64,000 nt of DNA from JANSWY01 sp965243755 (GTDB lineage: Bacteria; Bacteroidota; Bacteroidia; Cytophagales; Cyclobacteriaceae): contig CBDEVW010000002.1 in assembly GCA_965243755.1 (NCBI GenBank), positions 1,004,010 to 1,068,009 of the forward strand, written 5' to 3'. A program made the position numbers and the translations under genes. Below the pieces are notes generated by a model that worked only from the letters and a program-made list of their open reading frames with translations, was not told where the DNA came from and did no database searches. Every line of letters begins with the position of its first letter. Position 1 is the stretch's first letter. Below, piece by piece: positions 27,949 to 37,233 of this stretch.

Positions 27949-29931
27949 TTAATTTTTTGGAAATATTACTGTGAAGGTTGTCCCTTCATTTACTTTACTT
28001 TTAAAAGTGATTAGTCCCTTGTGTAGCTTCACAAATTCATTTACGATAGATAGTCCCAATCCTGATCCCTGAACATTTCCTACATTAGAAGCCCTGAAAA
28101 AAGTACTGAACAGTTTAGGTTGTTCCTGTTCCGGGATGCCAATTCCATGATCCGTAACATGTATCAAGACATCCGTATCCTGGTAATCAATAAAAAGTTC
28201 AGGTGGTTTCCTGCCTTCAGAGTATTTGTAGGCGTTGCTGATCAGGTTGTCAATAACATGAATAAACAGCTTTGGATCAATCGAAATCTCATATGGTTTC
28301 CCTTTTACGACCAATTTCAGGGCACGTTCTTTCATGCTGTAATTAGGCAATACCTTGGCCTTAATAAGTTCCTGAATGTCACATGCCGAAGGATTAAAAG
28401 GTACTTTTTTCGTATCCAGCTGACCGATTAGCAGAATGTTGTTGATCAGGTGATTTAATCGCTCCACGTTAGTGTCAATCCTGGAAAGAATGGATTTTAG
28501 TTTATCCTTCCTGACCTCATTAGGTTGGTCCACATGGAAATTGAGCAACTCTATGTCTGTGCTGATCGTGGTGAGGGGAGTTCTTAGCTCATGTGATGTC
28601 ATAGAGACAAACTGAGATTTAAGATTATTCAATTCGGTCTGTTGCTTCAGGGCTTCCTGCATCGCCTCACGAGATTCTTTCAGTTCTGTAATGTCTCTTA
28701 CAAATGCCGTGAAATAATGTGTTTCATCGTGTTCTATGGGAAAAATGGTAAGCTCAATCGCAAATTCCTCACCTCCCTTTCTGATTGCGGTGATTTCTAT
28801 TCTTTTATTCAATACAGGACCTTCGCCAGTAGCATGAAAGTTCTTCATGCCTTCCTCATGGGCCTTTTTAAACGCATGAGGGATGATGGTTTCAGAAAGT
28901 TGTTTGCCGAGAACCTCCTGTTTTTCATACCCAAATATTTTTTCTGCCTGTGGGTTCCACTCAATGATCTTACCCCGATTGTCTATGGAGATCAACGCAT
29001 CAAGTGATACTTCGAATAGTTTCCTAAGTTTGGATTCCTGGAAAGCATATTGCTGTGATAATTCTTTCTGTTTGGTGATGTCCAGATGAATCCCTATCGA
29101 ACCGATCTGGTCTCCATGTTTGTCAAAATTAGCAGCACCACTGATCACAGTCCATTTTTTTTCTCCAGACTTAGTGAAAATAGGTAACTCATAGATGCCT
29201 GAATGGCCCGATTTGCGTTCAGCATTGTTGATGGCCATTTGCCTTCTGTCCTCTGGTGACAATAGCAGATCGGAAGCATTTTGCCCCTTTAGTTCCTCTA
29301 AAGTATACCCTGTAAGATTACAGAAAGACTGATTGGCATTTTGGATAATGTCATTATTATCAACCTCGAGGAGACCGAGCTCTATGTTATTAACAATTCT
29401 TCTGTATTTTTCTTCATTGGTTTTGAGGGATTTTTCTGCATCCATACGTTGCTGGATCTCACGCTGAAGATTCTGGTAAGAAAATCCACTTTTAAGACTT
29501 ACTGCCAATTGGTTGATGACATCCTTGAAGGGATACAGCGCTTGTTTATCCAACTCCTGACTCTCAGATTTACTGTGCAGCTCCAGCAAACCAATTTCCC
29601 CTAACTTACAATAGGCATAACTACCCTTACTAACATTTTCATGTATAATGGAATGCTTGGAAAAGGCCATTGTATCATTGCCAAAGAGCTTTGAGAAATC
29701 AGCAATGGAAATGGTTGCTGTCTGTTCTGTTTTTGGGATACTAAACAAATTTTTGCAACGTATACAGTCCTCTGTCTGATGCTCAAATATCCATACGGCA
29801 CCAAAACTTAAATTTTTACGAGACAGGAATTTTTTGACGAAGCTATTCGCTGTTTCTGCAGGGTCCAGGTGCTTAAGTGTAGTTACACTCAGCTCATACA
29901 GTAAAGAAATCTGTTGTAAGGGGTCGGTCAT
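27949..29931 (-). CDS. PAS-domain sensor histidine kinase
   Basis: 660 aa, without membrane segments. Residues ~20-150 resemble a GAF-type sensor; PAS1 is ~171-290; PAS2 is ~298-420 (each ending in the usual DITK/DITELK linker); HisKA has phosphorylated His447 (SMTSHELRTPL); HATPase has N-box NLISNAYKYSEG, DHGIGIPEQ and GSGLGLSIV. A cytoplasmic kinase likely receiving signal through its PAS domains and the FIST protein. It overlaps the FIST gene by 4 bp and lies 6 bp before the LytTR regulator. Confidence 0.95.
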   Translation of the reverse strand: MTDPLQQISLLYELSVTTLKHLDPAETANSFVKKFLSRKNLSFGAVWIFEHQTEDCIRCKNLFSIPKTEQTATISIADFSKLFGNDTMAFSKHSIIHENVSKGSYAYCKLGEIGLLELHSKSESQELDKQALYPFKDVINQLAVSLKSGFSYQNLQREIQQRMDAEKSLKTNEEKYRRIVNNIELGLLEVDNNDIIQNANQSFCNLTGYTLEELKGQNASDLLLSPEDRRQMAINNAERKSGHSGIYELPIFTKSGEKKWTVISGAANFDKHGDQIGSIGIHLDITKQKELSQQYAFQESKLRKLFEVSLDALISIDNRGKIIEWNPQAEKIFGYEKQEVLGKQLSETIIPHAFKKAHEEGMKNFHATGEGPVLNKRIEITAIRKGGEEFAIELTIFPIEHDETHYFTAFVRDITELKESREAMQEALKQQTELNNLKSQFVSMTSHELRTPLTTISTDIELLNFHVDQPNEVRKDKLKSILSRIDTNVERLNHLINNILLIGQLDTKKVPFNPSACDIQELIKAKVLPNYSMKERALKLVVKGKPYEISIDPKLFIHVIDNLISNAYKYSEGRKPPELFIDYQDTDVLIHVTDHGIGIPEQEQPKLFSTFFRASNVGNVQGSGLGLSIVNEFVKLHKGLITFKSKVNEGTTFTVIFPKN

Positions 29932-30998
29932 TTTAAAAAGGCTCCTACTACAATGGTTTTATTAAAAAACTCCAGATAACCCTCACCATAGGAGGATATC
30001 TCTCCTAAAGATAATACGCCTTCCAAAGAGAATGTAGGATTATGTTGATGAATTATCTCCTGAATGCTGTCAAGTTCATCCTTGAAATTGTCGCCCTCAT
30101 ACAACACCCTGCTGATGCAATCAACTACCAGCACATCATCACAAGGTTTAGTTATGGCTTCCTCAGAGGCCTTTTTTGCGCCTTCTACCAATAGCTGGTT
30201 GTCGCCTGACAGTATATTGACCACAGCGCTGGGAGTGATTTCCCCTACACAGGTCAAGGATACTTCATCAGTAATGATAGGATCACGTACCACATCCTCA
30301 GTGCCTTCCCGATAAATCCCGAATGGATATCCTTTCGCAGTTTCAAAAAAATTCTCGCTATTGATCTCTTTTCCTGAATGTTCCTTTACAACCTCCTGAT
30401 AGACTTCAAAAGCAGGTCGCCAGTTAAGTTCTTGCACTACATTTCCATTGGAAGCACTTACAACAAATGGGCCCGCCAGTTTTTTCCAGCCATGGTTTAC
30501 GCCGAGAGACAGGCTTCTGCTATCAAAAATGAGCAATGCAGCATTTTCAAGAAAGCCATCATTACTAAAAACGCATGGAGCTTGTTCTAAGCTTAGTGAC
30601 CCACAACCTCCACCGATAAACCTGATTTTATCATAATAGGTATCATACAACTTCTCAAGAAAAGAAGCGATACCTGAAGTAAGGCCGTCAATAAAAATTG
30701 TGGCGCATTTTGCTTCAGAGGGCAAAGGAGGAACCTGAACCAGATCTGTGTTGTCAATGTCGCGGACCATGGTGTAGCTGGCTTCCTGTGTTCTTAAAAT
30801 TACGCCCTCATCGGAGGATTTGTTTTGATACAAAACTCCAGGGAAGATACCTCCTGCTAACCTGATGTTGTTTGTGTTGGCATAGGAGATCAATTCCTCA
30901 ATGTCGATGGCCGCTTTCTCTCCCACCATCAGGACATTGAGCTGTGTTGGAGATAAATGTTTTTGAATGTTGCCGGTCTCACTCTTACTAAAGAACAT
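29928..30998 (-). CDS. FIST-domain sensory protein (FIST N and C)
   Basis: 356 aa. The pattern matches FIST_N followed by FIST_C: LAGGIFPGVLYQ, FIGGGCGSLSLEQAPCVFSNDGF, SLGVNHGWK, then a C-terminal region with DVLVVDCISR and the EGVLSLGEISSYGEGYLEFFNKT ending typical of FIST_C. FIST domains are thought to bind small molecules such as amino acids and often sit next to kinases or cyclases. The 4-bp overlap with the kinase supports a shared sensory complex. Confidence 0.88.
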   Translation of the reverse strand: MFFSKSETGNIQKHLSPTQLNVLMVGEKAAIDIEELISYANTNNIRLAGGIFPGVLYQNKSSDEGVILRTQEASYTMVRDIDNTDLVQVPPLPSEAKCATIFIDGLTSGIASFLEKLYDTYYDKIRFIGGGCGSLSLEQAPCVFSNDGFLENAALLIFDSRSLSLGVNHGWKKLAGPFVVSASNGNVVQELNWRPAFEVYQEVVKEHSGKEINSENFFETAKGYPFGIYREGTEDVVRDPIITDEVSLTCVGEITPSAVVNILSGDNQLLVEGAKKASEEAITKPCDDVLVVDCISRVLYEGDNFKDELDSIQEIIHQHNPTFSLEGVLSLGEISSYGEGYLEFFNKTIVVGAFLK

Positions 30999-31179
30999 GA
31001 AAAATTAATTTTGATCTGACCACTAATTTAAGAATTGGATGGAAGCTACTGCAAGATGGACCGACGAGTTGCAGGTTTTTACGGTCGAATGGTAACGGGT
31101 CTGGTGAACGATGTTTGAATTCCATTGTAATCACCCTAAATTGCATTGAACGGAATGTTGCTCCTACATAATTGCTGCA

Positions 31180-31581
31180 ATGCTGGAAAAAAAGCTTCAA
31201 AATCGAAATATAAAACCAACCACCATGCGACTGTTAGTACTCAGGCAGTTGGTGGAATCCCAATCGGCAATTAGTCTGAAGGAATTGGAATCGAAGTTTG
31301 AACGCGCAGATACAGCTACACTTTACCGGACACTCAAAACGTTTGAAGAGAAAAAACTGATCCATAGTGTGGAGGATGGAACGGGAGCGGTAAAATATGC
31401 TTTGTGTGAGGAAGGTTGTGAATGCGAACCGCAGGACCAGCATATTCATTTTCACTGTATAAAATGTGGTGAAACCTACTGCCTTATCCAATCGAAAATA
31501 CCACAGACAAAAATTCCTTCCGGTTTTAAAGCGGCCAGTGCAAGCATGGTTTATAAAGGGATCTGTGCCAATTGTTCCTGA
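31180..31581 (+). CDS. Fur-family metal-responsive repressor
   Basis: 133 aa. An N-terminal winged helix (about residues 1-75; ADTATLYRTLKTFEEKKLI is the recognition region) is followed by a dimerisation and metal domain with His88, His90, His92, a Cys93-x2-Cys96 pair and a second Cys129-x2-Cys132 pair (structural zinc). The order suits Fur/Zur-like regulators; which metal it senses cannot be told. It is divergent from the FIST operon and just upstream of the His/Cys-rich protein and TonB receptor it may control. Confidence 0.93.
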   Translation: MLEKKLQNRNIKPTTMRLLVLRQLVESQSAISLKELESKFERADTATLYRTLKTFEEKKLIHSVEDGTGAVKYALCEEGCECEPQDQHIHFHCIKCGETYCLIQSKIPQTKIPSGFKAASASMVYKGICANCS

Positions 31582-31625
31582 GTTTTGCAAACAACTTGCA
31601 TTGTTAAATTGGTATTATTGCGTTA

Positions 31626-31946
31626 GTGAAAGCTTTTTCAGTCATATTAGCATGGTTATTATTAACCATGATTTTGGTGCCCTGCGGCGATGAACCGCAA
31701 TCCGGTACTTTGGAAGATGCAACAATTTCCGTTTCAGATCAGCATCATGAAGAAGACCATCATGACCTTTGTTCGCCGTTTTGCACCTGCCATTGTTGCC
31801 AGACACATGTGGCTAAGGATTGCTCACTGTGCTTAAAATCGTTAACATTTTTTATTAGTTGTCCAACAAGCCAGCCATTTGTCTTCTTATCCAGAATTTC
31901 ATTTTCCATTTGGGACCCACCACCGCTGCATAGCCTCTCAGTTTAG
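31626..31946 (+). CDS. His/Cys-rich exported small protein (DUF6660-like)
   Basis: 106 aa starting with GTG. A hydrophobic N-terminus with a lipobox-like VPC-G near residue 20 precedes a metal-ligand-rich stretch HHEEDHHDLCSPFCTCHCC (about 40-58) and a C-terminal PPP motif. Similar small proteins (DUF6660) precede TonB receptors in Bacteroidota. The ligand density suggests zinc or copper binding outside the cytoplasm. It lies between the Fur regulator and the receptor on the same strand. Confidence 0.7.
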   Translation: MKAFSVILAWLLLTMILVPCGDEPQSGTLEDATISVSDQHHEEDHHDLCSPFCTCHCCQTHVAKDCSLCLKSLTFFISCPTSQPFVFLSRISFSIWDPPPLHSLSV

Positions 31947-31994
31947 GAACATAATCACTATTAATTCAAATTTTATTTCAGAAGAACTTATTTT

Positions 31995-34148
31995 ATGAAG
32001 CAGATAGCTTTATGCATGTTTCTGATATTAGGAACTAATGCATACTCACAACATATTTTTAAAGCGAAGGTATTGGACCAAGAAACAGCAGAACCACTGA
32101 TTGGTGCAACCGTGCAAATTTCAAAAACAAACGGTACAGTAACAGGTGTTGACGGTGATGCGGAAATTGCCGGGATCACCAGGGATACCATAACTGTGAA
32201 GGTGTCCTTTGTCGGGTATCAGTCCATTTCGAAAACTTATTATTTGCCACTAAAAGAGGTGCAAATTATTAAGCTAAAACGAGGAGAGGAACTGGAGGAG
32301 ATCATTGTTACTTCAACCAGAAGCAGTAGAACCATTAATGACCTGCCCACAAGAATTGAGGCCATCAGTGCTGAGGAGCTGGAAGAAAAAGCCATGATGA
32401 GGTCTTCCAATATAGCAATGGTGCTGAGAGAAAGTACAGGAATTCAAATGCAGCAAACATCTGCGAGTTCCGGTAATCAAAGCATCAGAATTCAAGGGCT
32501 AGATGGGAGGTACACCCAAATCCTGAAGGACGGTTTTCCGCTCTTCGGAGCATTTTCGGGTGGTCTAAGCATCATGCAAATCCCACCATTAGACCTTCGG
32601 CAGGTTGAAGTGATCAAAGGTAGTAACTCGACACTATTTGGAGGCGGGGCTATTGCAGGGCTTATTAATCTGGTTAGTTATACGCCGGAGGAGGAACGAA
32701 AACTTAAATTCATGGTGGATCAAACACTGGCCAGTGGGACCACATTAAATGGTTTTTATGCACAAAGGCTCAATCAATTGGGGTTCACTTTGTATGCCTC
32801 GGCCAACCGACAGGAAGCCTATGATCCAAACAGTGACGATTTTAGTGATATCCCACGCATCAGAAGTCTGACCGTTAATCCTTCAATCTTCCTGTATCCC
32901 AATGACCGATCCAGTCTTCGCTTAACATTAAATGCGACCTTGGAAAACCGCCTTGGTGGGGATATGCAAGTGATTGAGGAGGGCCGACAGGGAATACATC
33001 AATTTACTGAAGAAAACGAATCTGATCGCTTATCCTATCAACTCACATACCGGAACCAGTTCAGTGAGAATCAATCGATCAGCATCAAAAACAGCCTGAC
33101 ATATTTTGAACGGATGATTACAGAGCCGGATTTTGTTTTTAGGGGAAAGCAACGGTCTTCTTTCAGTGAAGTCGCCTACAATTATGGGTCGAAAAGAACG
33201 GGATGGATATCTGGATTAAACCTTTATACTGATCAATTCTCAGAACAACCATTCGACTCACTTCAAAGGGACTATCAGTACCATACATTTGGAGCCTTTA
33301 CCCAAAACACACACTCCTTCACCAAAAAAATAGCTTTAGAAAGTGGCATTCGGTTCGATTATGACCTGGATTATGGATTCTTCGCACTGCCCAGGGTTTC
33401 TATTCTCAATAACTTCAATGAGACCTGGTCAGCAAGGATAGGTGGGGGACTGGGTTATAAACTACCTACCATCTTTACGGAGGAAGCAGAAAATCAAACC
33501 TATCAGGGAATATTGCCTATTGATTTAGCCACGATTGATGCAGAACGATCGATTGGTGGAAACCTGGACATCAATTATAAGACGCTGCTCGGAAATGACT
33601 GGACACTTTCTGTTAATCAACTGTTTTTTATGACCAGACTGAATGACGCCCTGGTCTTCCGTGAAAACAATGCCGGGCAGTATTTCTATGAAAATGCCAA
33701 TGGGCGTGTTACAAGTCATGGTATGGAGACCAATGTGAAATTGGGGTTTAAGGATTTTAAGCTATTTGCCAATTATGCACTGATAGATACCCGATTAAAA
33801 TACAACAACCCGGATCAGCAGAAACCGCTCACTCCAAAACATAACATTGGTTCGGTATTGATGTATGAGGTACATGGAAAATGGCGCATTGGATATGAGG
33901 CCTACTACACCGGCACACAGTTTAGAAACGATAGAACCATCACCGAAGACTACTGGGTCATGGGTTTTATGATGATGAGAAAATGGAACAGTATTAGTCT
34001 TTACATCAATTTTGAGAACTTCACAGACACCCGGCAACACAGGTTAGAGGACTTTCAGGTGCAGTCGCATTTTAAACCTGAGTTTCCCGAGATCTGGGCA
34101 CCTACAGATGGTAGGATCATTAATGGTGGAATAATTATTGAGATATAG
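31995..34148 (+). CDS. TonB-dependent outer-membrane receptor with carboxypeptidase-like N-terminal domain
   Basis: 717 aa. A signal peptide (to about residue 18), a carboxypeptidase-D regulatory-like domain (about 20-95, ATVQISKTNGTVTGVDGDAEI), a TonB plug (about 105-225; IRIQGLDGRYTQILKDGFPLFG, EVIKGSNSTLFGGGAIAGLINLV) and a 22-strand-type barrel ending in GGIIIEI. It imports a metal complex or small nutrient using TonB energy. The Fur-type gene upstream suggests metal control. The next gene starts 2 bp after its stop. Confidence 0.94.
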   Translation: MKQIALCMFLILGTNAYSQHIFKAKVLDQETAEPLIGATVQISKTNGTVTGVDGDAEIAGITRDTITVKVSFVGYQSISKTYYLPLKEVQIIKLKRGEELEEIIVTSTRSSRTINDLPTRIEAISAEELEEKAMMRSSNIAMVLRESTGIQMQQTSASSGNQSIRIQGLDGRYTQILKDGFPLFGAFSGGLSIMQIPPLDLRQVEVIKGSNSTLFGGGAIAGLINLVSYTPEEERKLKFMVDQTLASGTTLNGFYAQRLNQLGFTLYASANRQEAYDPNSDDFSDIPRIRSLTVNPSIFLYPNDRSSLRLTLNATLENRLGGDMQVIEEGRQGIHQFTEENESDRLSYQLTYRNQFSENQSISIKNSLTYFERMITEPDFVFRGKQRSSFSEVAYNYGSKRTGWISGLNLYTDQFSEQPFDSLQRDYQYHTFGAFTQNTHSFTKKIALESGIRFDYDLDYGFFALPRVSILNNFNETWSARIGGGLGYKLPTIFTEEAENQTYQGILPIDLATIDAERSIGGNLDINYKTLLGNDWTLSVNQLFFMTRLNDALVFRENNAGQYFYENANGRVTSHGMETNVKLGFKDFKLFANYALIDTRLKYNNPDQQKPLTPKHNIGSVLMYEVHGKWRIGYEAYYTGTQFRNDRTITEDYWVMGFMMMRKWNSISLYINFENFTDTRQHRLEDFQVQSHFKPEFPEIWAPTDGRIINGGIIIEI

Positions 34149-34150
34149 CC

Positions 34151-34756
34151 ATGAGTTTCTATCAAATATTCCTTCCTTCAGCAACTTTCATTTTCATATT
34201 GATAGTTTTTGTGATGAGGTCAGTAATAATATGGAAACGAACAGGAATTAACCCTTTAGTATTTAGTCAAACAGAAAATGCACACGACTTTATAGGCAGG
34301 GTATATAAGGTCATGATGTTGTTGACCTGGTTGGCTATTTTATGTTATTCATTCAATACTTCGGTGTATCAGTATTTAATTCCAATCAATTATTTGGACA
34401 ATGAATCAGTGAAATTGTTGGGCGCTGCGCTATGGTTGATTTCGTTCATTTGGACCAGCGTTGCACAATATCAAATGTCAGAATCCTGGCGAATTGGTAT
34501 CGATTACAATGAGAAAACAGCACTGGTGATAACAGGCATATTCCGGTACTCCAGAAACCCGGTATTTTTAGGAATGATCATCTCATATTTGGCTACTTTC
34601 CTGATAATACCCAATGCTTTGACCGCTTCCATGCTGGCAAGTACCTGGGTAGTCATCCAAATACAGGTCCGACTGGAAGAAGAGTACCTACTGCAAATAC
34701 ATGGACAAGATTATGAAGTATACAGGAAGAAAGTAAGTAGGTGGATATCGCTGTGA
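34151..34756 (+). CDS. Isoprenylcysteine carboxyl-methyltransferase-family membrane protein
   Basis: 201 aa with about five membrane helices and the C-terminal ICMT/PEMT signature: GIFRYSRNPVFLGMIISYLATF, then EEEYLLQIHGQDYEVYRKKVSRW. Family members methylate isoprenylated Cys or phospholipids using AdoMet, but bacterial substrates are mostly unknown. It lies 2 bp after the TonB receptor, so it is part of that operon. Confidence 0.88.
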   Translation: MSFYQIFLPSATFIFILIVFVMRSVIIWKRTGINPLVFSQTENAHDFIGRVYKVMMLLTWLAILCYSFNTSVYQYLIPINYLDNESVKLLGAALWLISFIWTSVAQYQMSESWRIGIDYNEKTALVITGIFRYSRNPVFLGMIISYLATFLIIPNALTASMLASTWVVIQIQVRLEEEYLLQIHGQDYEVYRKKVSRWISL

Positions 34757-34813
34757 GTAACCTTTGTTTAAGATAATAGAAGGTCTTAAAGGTAATTTCT
34801 TTAAACATCATAA

Positions 34814-34845
34814 AAAAAGCCTTGACTGTTAAGTCAAGGCTTTTT
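34814..34845. terminator. Bidirectional terminator at the element's left boundary
   Basis: A perfect 9-bp G/C-containing stem (34819-34827 / 34832-34840) with a 4-nt loop, extended by A-run/T-run pairing on both flanks. It ends the TonB/ICMT operon and, before insertion of the element, was probably the terminator of the tRNA-Ser gene on the minus strand, since the left attachment repeat follows 2 bp later. Confidence 0.85.
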
Positions 34846-34846
34846 A

Positions 34847-34861
34847 ATGCAGAGGAGGAGG
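34847..34861. repeat. Left attachment repeat
   Basis: ATGCAGAGGAGGAGG, identical to 42719-42733. The repeat is the last bases of the tRNA-Ser acceptor stem plus downstream sequence. Immediately upstream a TCAAGGCTTTT stretch is also shared with the right end, with a 2-bp indel. Confidence 0.85.
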
Positions 34862-34980
34862 CTATAGAACCCTTTGACGTAAGTGAACTATAATGTTTCT
34901 TTAAAAACGTCTAATACAGCCTATAATCAAAGTATGTTGTTTACGTAGCTTCACAATAATTCACCAAAATTCAAATTTGT

Positions 34981-35002
34981 TGACCCCTTTGTTGACCCCT
35001 TT
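34981..35002 (+). repeat. Left pair of TGACCCCTTT boxes (putative integrase arm sites)
   Basis: TGACCCCTTT at 34981 and again at 34993, a 12-bp period, just before the integrase start codon. The right end has the same arrangement with TGACCCCTAT. Such direct repeats at both ends fit arm-type binding sites of the element's integrase. Confidence 0.6.
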
Positions 35003-35017
35003 TCCTATATTTGGAGG

Positions 35018-36253
35018 ATGGCGACAGTAACTCTACAGTTAAAAGATTCCAATGCCAAGAAGACAGCAATCAGGGCTGTTATAAGTGATGGTAGGAACTT
35101 TAATATGAAGATATATTCAGGTATTTCAGTAAACCCGAAACATTGGAGTAAGAAAGGTAAATACGTGCTTTCTGCTGATCCTAATGCATCAGTTTTGAAT
35201 ACAGCACTAATGGAGATTAAGAAACGTCTCTTAGAGGCTTATTTGAAGGCTAAATTTGAAGGTGTCCTGGTCACATCAGATTATTTAAAAGAACAAGTTT
35301 GGCCCGCTCCTAAAAAGGAACTGAGCTTCTGGAATGTCTGGGATATATTTTTGGAGTCAAAAAGTGGAGAATTTAAACCGCATAGCTTTGCTAAATTTCG
35401 TGCTTTGGCCAATCATTTAAGAGCCTTTGAGGATTTTATGAATCGACCACTGATCTTAAGCTCAATTGATCAGATTTTGTTGGAGGATCTTCAAAGGTAT
35501 TGTTACTCAGAGAAGAAATTAAATACTCAAAGCACGAGTAAATACATAGGCTTGCTCAAGATTTTTCTGAATTGGTGCTTGAAAAGGAAGTATACAGATA
35601 ATACGGACTTCCAATTCTTTAAAGCAGCAAAACAACCTGACTCGTTAAAAGTTATTTTGACGAAAGATGATATCGAGGCTCTTGAAAAACTTGATGTGGG
35701 AGAGAAGCAATACTTGCATAATGTACGGGAGCTTCTTGTTTTATCCTGTGAAACAGGACTTAGGTATAGCGACTATTCCAGAATTCAAAAACAACATCTT
35801 AAGACTGATCAGGATGGGACCTCAATTTTGCAGATTAGGCAGCAGAAGACCTCTGAGATTATTGAAATTCCACTTACTCCCCGAGGTATTCAAATCATAG
35901 ACCAATTGGTCAATGGAGGAATACATCCAATTAGTAATCAAAAAATGAATAAGTACGTCAAAGAACTTTGTCAATTGGCGGGTCTTGATGAATCGTTTGA
36001 GGTCTTTAATTTCATAGGGAAAGAGCAGACAGTCGAATTGAAGCCCAAGTATGAGCTAATCACAACACACACAGGCAGGCGAACCTTCGCAACCAACCTA
36101 CTTCAGCGCGGTGTTCCAGCGGAAATAGTAATGCAATTTACTGGGCACAGGGATTACAAGAGCTTTTCCAAGTATGTGAATATCCCAAAAACAAGTCAAA
36201 AGAAAGTTGTTAAAGATGCAATGATTGAATCGTATATGAGGGTCATAGCTTAG
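35018..36253 (+). CDS. Tyrosine recombinase/integrase
   Basis: 411 aa. An N-terminal Arm-DNA-binding/SAM-like region (about residues 1-210; GRNFNMKIYSGISVNPKHWSKKGKYV is typical of Bacteroidota integrases) precedes the catalytic domain (about 215-405) with R249 (CETGLRYSDY), H351-x2-R354 (THTGRRTF), H377 (FTGHRDY) and nucleophile Y386 (FSKYVNI). All catalytic residues are present. A GGAGG sequence precedes the ATG, unusual in this A-rich-leader genome. It catalyses integration and excision at the tRNA-Ser site. Confidence 0.95.
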   Translation: MATVTLQLKDSNAKKTAIRAVISDGRNFNMKIYSGISVNPKHWSKKGKYVLSADPNASVLNTALMEIKKRLLEAYLKAKFEGVLVTSDYLKEQVWPAPKKELSFWNVWDIFLESKSGEFKPHSFAKFRALANHLRAFEDFMNRPLILSSIDQILLEDLQRYCYSEKKLNTQSTSKYIGLLKIFLNWCLKRKYTDNTDFQFFKAAKQPDSLKVILTKDDIEALEKLDVGEKQYLHNVRELLVLSCETGLRYSDYSRIQKQHLKTDQDGTSILQIRQQKTSEIIEIPLTPRGIQIIDQLVNGGIHPISNQKMNKYVKELCQLAGLDESFEVFNFIGKEQTVELKPKYELITTHTGRRTFATNLLQRGVPAEIVMQFTGHRDYKSFSKYVNIPKTSQKKVVKDAMIESYMRVIA

Positions 36254-36259
36254 TTGATA

Positions 36260-36841
36260 ATGAAATATTACAGCAGACACAAGAATTGGACAAGAGAGGG
36301 GGAAAGGGAGTTTTACAGACAGATGTATGAGAAAGATTTAAGTGATAGTCCCATTACAGAACTTGAATTTGCTAAACGAAAACTTAAGCAAGTTCAAAGG
36401 AAAATAGACGCATGTGCAGCAAGTATGCCAGAACATGTTGATCAATTGAATTCAATTAAGGAAGCAAATTACGAGATCCATAAAGAATTCTTGGCGCAAC
36501 GTATTTCTGAAATTTCTAAACAACCGATTGCTGAATTAAACTCTTCCTGCAAGCAAGTATTAAATGGAAACTTGGAAATTTTACGAATTGTGGAACCCCC
36601 AATTATATCTCATAAAAATGAGTACTTATTAGGCTCAAGAAGTAAAGGTGCGATTACAGCTTTTATTGATGCTCTTAAGCAGAAAGGTTTAATTGCAAGT
36701 AAAGTTTCTGATGCTGAATTGGCCCTGGCTATGAATGAATTAATTGTGGGGCTGAATCTTGGCAAAGATGGTCGCACCCTGAGAAATAGATCGTCCGCAT
36801 ATTTAAAATACTATAACAAGTTACTGAACCTCCTTGAATGA
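36260..36841 (+). CDS. Element-encoded protein of unknown function (RteC-like C-terminus possible)
   Basis: 193 aa from the ATG at 36260; a TTG at 36254 is also in frame. A helical, charged, soluble protein with a coiled-coil-like segment (LEFAKRKLKQVQRKIDACAA, about residues 36-55). The last ~70 residues (GSRSKGAITAFIDALKQKGL ... NLGKDGRTLRNR) resemble the C-terminal half of RteC-type regulators of Bacteroidota elements. This likeness is by eye only. It lies 6 bp after the integrase, so the two are probably co-transcribed. Confidence 0.6.
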   Translation: MKYYSRHKNWTREGEREFYRQMYEKDLSDSPITELEFAKRKLKQVQRKIDACAASMPEHVDQLNSIKEANYEIHKEFLAQRISEISKQPIAELNSSCKQVLNGNLEILRIVEPPIISHKNEYLLGSRSKGAITAFIDALKQKGLIASKVSDAELALAMNELIVGLNLGKDGRTLRNRSSAYLKYYNKLLNLLE

Positions 36842-36845
36842 TTGT

Positions 36846-36880
36846 TTTACCATTATTTACCAATGGTAAATCCTGGTAAA
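36846..36880. promoter_or_regulatory. Symmetrical four-box operator
   Basis: TTTACC at 36846 and 36856, then GGTAAA at 36865 and 36875. The two direct pairs have a 10-bp period and the whole is a two-fold symmetric array about 36862-36864. It lies directly before the HTH gene. One-turn spacing suggests cooperative binding by a small HTH protein, probably that gene's own product. Confidence 0.55.
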
Positions 36881-36913
36881 TAGCTTTTTTCACTTTTGGC
36901 TGAAAAAAGAATC

Positions 36914-37213
36914 ATGAATAAATCTGTGTACTTTTCAGTTACCCCTCAAGAGTTTCAGTCTCTTATCATAGAGGCTGTTAATTGTGCATTATCCGAGAAG
37001 AAGAAAGATAATTCGAAATCTGAAAATCAAGACATTTATAGATTGACTAGAAGGGAATTGAGCGAAAAATACAAGCTTAGTTTCGGAACAATACATAATT
37101 TAATGAAGTCTGGGAAATTACCTTATGAGAAGATTGGGAGAAAGACTTTGTTTAGGGTATCTGATGTTGAAAATTACTTCTCAGATCAACGAAATAACAA
37201 ATTGAATACATAA
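36914..37213 (+). CDS. Excisionase-like helix-turn-helix protein
   Basis: 99 aa from the ATG at 36914; an upstream TTG at 36896 would add six residues. Residues ~44-90 form a MerR/excisionase-type winged HTH (LTRRELSEKYKLSFGTIHNLMKSGKLPYEKIGRKTLFR then VENYF). Such proteins bend DNA for excision or control element genes. The symmetric operator just upstream suggests autoregulation. Confidence 0.85.
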   Translation: MNKSVYFSVTPQEFQSLIIEAVNCALSEKKKDNSKSENQDIYRLTRRELSEKYKLSFGTIHNLMKSGKLPYEKIGRKTLFRVSDVENYFSDQRNNKLNT

Positions 37214-37233
37214 ATCAATAGGTGGTATTGATT

